Translations under genes and position numbers: made by a program
NCBI GenBank assembly: GCA_022574115.1
Contig: JACZSS010000061.1
Coordinates: 1 to 9,258 of the forward strand
Length of the DNA: 9,258 bases
Source: Candidatus Heimdallarchaeota archaeon
GTDB lineage: Archaea; Asgardarchaeota; Heimdallarchaeia; Heimdallarchaeales; Kariarchaeaceae
Reading direction: 5' to 3'
Shown: positions 7,011 to 9,258 of the stretch, piece after piece
How positions within the stretch are numbered: the first letter of the stretch is position 1
Layout of the letters: the number at the start of each line of letters is the position of its first letter
Notes under the pieces: model-generated
The model's input: the letters and a program-made list of their open reading frames with translations, nothing else
Database searches by the model: none
What the model was told of the DNA's origin: nothing

Positions 7011-7120
7011 AATTCAATCAGTGGCTTATACAGTATTACAAATAGCAATATAAGAAGTATTGAAGAGAAAATAGATTCCACCAAATCTAAGCAGCCTAAC
7101 CGCGATTTGAAGAAGATCAT
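6992..7120 (-). CDS. Micro-ORF B, 42-residue predicted membrane peptide
   Basis: From ATG 7120 to TGA 6994-6992 this reads 42 residues. It has a basic start (FKSR at 4-7), a short acidic patch (D12, E15), one hydrophobic helix (~17-30) and a Cys/Tyr/His end. The ATG overlaps the TGA of micro-ORF A in an ATGA, the arrangement typical of translational coupling. No family was recognised. A rival frame (7026..7133, 35 residues) covers much of it, so this is the least certain of the three. Confidence 0.35.
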   Translation of the reverse strand: MIFFKSRLGCLDLVESIFSSILLILLFVILYKPLIELCYSYH

Positions 7121-7236
7121 GAGAAATCACCATTAACACAGACGAAAATAACAATAGGCATTATTAACACAAAAAAAGCAGTTATCGAATAAATAAGATT
7201 CGAAATCAAGAATTCAATATAGTCAAACATACTCAT
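7117..7236 (-). CDS. Micro-ORF A, 39-residue predicted membrane peptide
   Basis: From ATG 7236 (or 7230) to TGA 7119-7117 this reads 39 residues: an acidic amphipathic start (MSMFDYIEFL), then a hydrophobic segment (~18-33) and the end VNGDFS. A TATA-like TTTTAATTTTAA lies ~16-28 bases before the ATG on the minus strand, close enough for a nearly leaderless transcript. It is the first of three overlapping frames read toward the regulator and DP2. No family was recognised. Confidence 0.4.
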   Translation of the reverse strand: MSMFDYIEFLISNLIYSITAFFVLIMPIVIFVCVNGDFS

Positions 7237-7319
7237 ATTATAAGTCCCGACTTAAAATTAAAAAATACTTAAGGTGAGTAATTAAGTAGTTATTATCCCA
7301 TAATCTGAAAAATAAGTAT
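7237..7319. promoter_or_regulatory. Divergent promoter region with five TAAGT boxes
   Basis: This gap separates micro-ORF A (minus) from the 256-residue gene (plus). TAAGT or its complement ACTTA occurs at 7241-7245, 7250-7254, 7267-7271, 7283-7287 and 7313-7317. The first two form a TAAGT-CCCG-ACTTA inverted repeat. The next two form a longer one, TACTTAA-N9-TTAAGTA (7266-7272 and 7282-7288). The AT run 7251-7271 can act as TATA in either direction. It looks like a shared operator controlling both directions; the cognate factor is unknown. Confidence 0.45.
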
Positions 7320-8090
7320 TTGCTAATTGCCCACAATAAGTCTCTCTATGAAATTTCAAGATCCGTTGTTAATCCTAAAGGATTATCTGGAGATGATCTT
7401 TATTTCATTTGGCACAATCTAATCTCCAAGGCAGATGTCGTCATACTGCAATTATCATCAAAGCGTCTGATTTACCATACAATCTTAAAAGATAACAATC
7501 AGAGTAAACTGCTAACTCGAAGTCAGTTGCTACAAAATAAATTAAGAATTTTATTCAATCCATATTCCACTGATTTGTATGCTTATAAATCTACAAAAGA
7601 GAATATTCATATTTTTCTAAAAAAATTTGGTGTATTGAACACGAAGGGTAGAATTGTCTTAGAAGATCAAAATGGAGCTACAACAACTGAAAATAAACCG
7701 GAATCGCGCTCTTTGGTTGTAGCAAATCAACGGCCCGAATTTGTCCAATTTGCCATGATAATTTCATCAATCACCAGCTCGTTAGAATTATTGATTGATT
7801 CATTGTTCACCATCGGTATAAGTCTCTACCTAGTCAAAGATGGTCATGGCGGACATGCAATATTGCTTGAGCTTTGCGGTAAAAGCCAGCTAGACATTGA
7901 GGATCAGATTCGTTTATTAGAAGAGATGATTACTGATAATCCATTTATTAAGGGTAATTTGCAAAAATTGAAAACTAACAATAATGTATTTATCCCGTTC
8001 ATGAAATTGAAAAAAAAATTTAATGTAGATCGAAAGGTCATTAATCAATTTATGGAGGATTACCTCTTATTTACTCAAATGAACGTTTAG
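7320..8090 (+). CDS. Protein of unknown family, 256 residues, upstream of the secretion ATPase
   Basis: The first usable start is TTG 7320; a stop lies in frame at 7287-7289 with no ATG or GTG between, and the next Met is residue 146. I do not recognise the family. Residues ~1-110 are mixed alpha/beta (VVILQLSSKRLIYH at 40-53 reads as paired strands). Residues ~115-135 are a low-complexity linker rich in Thr, Asn and Glu. Residues ~139-256 form a second, mostly helical part with an amphipathic, moderately hydrophobic stretch at ~144-172 and the loop KDGHGGHA (173-180). A basic run KLKKKF at ~229-234 leads into a final helix. There is no clear membrane segment or signal peptide, so it is probably cytoplasmic. 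It precedes the ATPase gene by 77 bases in the same direction, so a role with that ATPase is plausible but unproven. Confidence 0.72.
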   Translation: MLIAHNKSLYEISRSVVNPKGLSGDDLYFIWHNLISKADVVILQLSSKRLIYHTILKDNNQSKLLTRSQLLQNKLRILFNPYSTDLYAYKSTKENIHIFLKKFGVLNTKGRIVLEDQNGATTTENKPESRSLVVANQRPEFVQFAMIISSITSSLELLIDSLFTIGISLYLVKDGHGGHAILLELCGKSQLDIEDQIRLLEEMITDNPFIKGNLQKLKTNNNVFIPFMKLKKKFNVDRKVINQFMEDYLLFTQMNV

Positions 8091-8142
8091 AATTAGGATG
8101 AATGAAAATTAAGAGGTTTTTATCTGAAGATGCGAATAGCTA

Positions 8143-8150
8143 ATATTTAA
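8143..8150 (+). promoter_or_regulatory. TATA-like box for the secretion ATPase gene
   Basis: ATATTTAA lies ~18-25 bases before GTG 8168. With the usual archaeal TATA-to-start distance, transcription would begin at or next to the GTG, giving a leaderless mRNA. No Shine-Dalgarno sequence is visible, which agrees. Confidence 0.4.
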
Positions 8151-8167
8151 GCAGGAAGCACACAATC

Positions 8168-9258
8168 GTGATTGATAAAAGGTTTGAGTATTATAATGTT
8201 GTTTCTGAATTTGAACACAAAACGAGCTCTGTAATCCGATTACAGAAATATTATCTAGAATACCGACTCAAGAATAGCAGTGCCTTAATTTCATTTGGAG
8301 CCAAAATTGCATTACTGACTAAAATCGCAATTTTTGAAGAAATCGCCACCTCCGAAAGTGAAGCAGCGTATTTAGCATGGTCAGCGGTAGGTTTGGGAGA
8401 AATATTCTTACTATTAAAGGATCTAAACATCACGGACGTTTCTGCAAGTCACCTAGACGGTCCACTTATTATTACTCACTGGATTCGAGGCCGCTGTATT
8501 ACGAACTTAAACTTTTCTAAAAGATTTTGGAAGGCTCTCAAAATACAATCTGAACTAAATTCGAACAAGATTCTAACATTCCTAAATCCAAGCCTAAAAA
8601 CTGGTTTGATGACCGAATTGGGTAATATTCGTATTGTATTGCAAATCCCTCCGTTAGCCGTCAATTCCCCAGTTATGACAATCCGAAGACTCCCCCAAGT
8701 CCCCATTTCTATCGAATCACTAATCCAAACAAGACAAATATCATCAACTTATGCAACCCTCCTCTTAGAGGCAATAAACGAAAGAAAAAATATAATCATC
8801 GTCGGGGAACCAGGCTCGGGGAAAACAACATTGGCAAATGCACTTCTCATGCAAACTAATCCAAATTGGCGCACTTTTATTTTAGAAGACGCCAAGGAGC
8901 TAACATTTCCGCACGAATTATTTCCCAATTTAATCAGATACAACATTCCATCGATCGGAGAAGCGGGTTACAAGGAAAAAAGAATAAACGAAATTACTAA
9001 AATATTACACAGATCTCCTGATTACGTGTTTTTTGGTGAAATTCAGAACGCGAACGACACCCGCGCGATTTTTGAGGGGTTTTCTGCTGGAATTAGGGGA
9101 ATCTCGACGATCCATGCAGGATCATTCGATGCACTCTTTGCAAGATGGGAAGGAAATCACCAGATTAGTCGAAATTTAATCCACACCGTCCACCTAATTG
9201 TCCTTACCAAGAGATCCTTTGATGGTAATAAATTCTACATAAAGGTGGAAGCCATAAT
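8168..9258 (+). CDS. VirB11/GspE-superfamily type II/IV secretion (pilus-assembly) ATPase, 3' end outside window
   Basis: The frame is open from GTG 8168 through the window end (363 codons seen). It belongs to the hexameric ATPases that power type IV pili, archaella and type II/IV secretion from the cytoplasmic face of the membrane. Residues ~1-75 are a helical, family-specific extension, and ~80-190 resemble the N-terminal domain, ending in a PPL and then TIRRLP block. Walker A is GEPGSGKTT (213-221). The acidic box is ILEDAKEL with Glu240/Asp241. Walker B is VFFGEIQ (287-293) with Glu291. The His-box region is AGIRGISTIHA with His316. Two usual residues differ: Gln for the Arg after Walker B GEI, and Ile where the first His of the His box normally stands. 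The frame opens just after TAA 8141-8143, and GTG 8168 is the first start in it. It is not archaeal-housekeeping-like in detail and may serve a specialised pilus or secretion machine. The membrane partner (TadC/GspF type) would be expected downstream, out of view. Confidence 0.92.
   Translation, partial: MIDKRFEYYNVVSEFEHKTSSVIRLQKYYLEYRLKNSSALISFGAKIALLTKIAIFEEIATSESEAAYLAWSAVGLGEIFLLLKDLNITDVSASHLDGPLIITHWIRGRCITNLNFSKRFWKALKIQSELNSNKILTFLNPSLKTGLMTELGNIRIVLQIPPLAVNSPVMTIRRLPQVPISIESLIQTRQISSTYATLLLEAINERKNIIIVGEPGSGKTTLANALLMQTNPNWRTFILEDAKELTFPHELFPNLIRYNIPSIGEAGYKEKRINEITKILHRSPDYVFFGEIQNANDTRAIFEGFSAGIRGISTIHAGSFDALFARWEGNHQISRNLIHTVHLIVLTKRSFDGNKFYIKVEAI

Noticed and set aside
7026..7133. 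A rival 35-residue minus-strand frame overlapping micro-ORFs A and B.
   Set aside because: Less membrane-like and lacks the ATGA coupling; kept only as an alternative to micro-ORF B.
8008..8018. A run of nine A in the 256-residue gene that could allow slippage.
   Set aside because: The frame reads normally through it as Lys codons and no alternative downstream frame of interest was seen.
8749..8946. A minus-strand frame across the Walker A region.
   Set aside because: Antisense to the ATPase, whose conserved motifs fix the coding frame.

Overview
The window is mostly AT-rich archaeal DNA. The anchor is an intact gene for the large subunit (DP2) of the archaea-specific replicative DNA polymerase D, at 2440..5889 on the minus strand. 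PolD is found in most archaeal lineages but not in Crenarchaeota. The coiled-coil winged-helix regulator, a class III (pilin-type) signal peptide, a divergent archaeal-type secretion ATPase and TATA-like boxes close to start codons all fit an archaeon. The style would suit an uncultured lineage such as Asgard archaea, but the lineage cannot be fixed from the sequence alone.

The first ~335 bases do not belong with the rest. They are GC-rich and hold the end of a bacterial SpoIIE/PP2C-type phosphatase, overlapped by the start of a KsgA/RsmA rRNA dimethyltransferase. KsgA is cut after about 20 codons, and the sequence passes directly into the 3' part of an unrelated nuclease-like gene whose own start is missing. 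Two genes broken at the same point across a composition step mean a breakpoint, most simply an assembly or library chimera.

Plus strand, left part: the nuclease remnant (336..596), a ~480-residue one-TM surface-type protein (739..2187) whose N-terminal module looks foreign to its body, and a 63-residue pilin-like peptide (2241..2432). Minus strand, centre: DP2 preceded in the same direction by a winged-helix regulator (5967..6791). The regulator's promoter carries a perfect inverted repeat, ATTATC-N5-GATAAT, and further copies of this motif lie upstream. Minus strand, 6861..7236: three short overlapping frames, each predicting one membrane helix, in a stretch that would otherwise look empty.

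Plus strand, right part: a 256-residue protein of unknown family (7320..8090), then a VirB11/GspE-superfamily secretion ATPase (8168 to the window end) with Walker A, acidic, Walker B and HxxxTxHA-region motifs, some of them altered. The 7237..7319 promoter between the micro-ORFs and the 256-residue gene has five TAAGT boxes.

A reasonable working model is a small type IV pilus-like or secretion locus (pilin-like peptide, surface protein, ATPase, possibly the micro-ORFs and the 256-residue protein) interleaved with a replication gene and its regulator. The functional link is inference. No rRNA, tRNA, CRISPR array, IS element or intein was seen.
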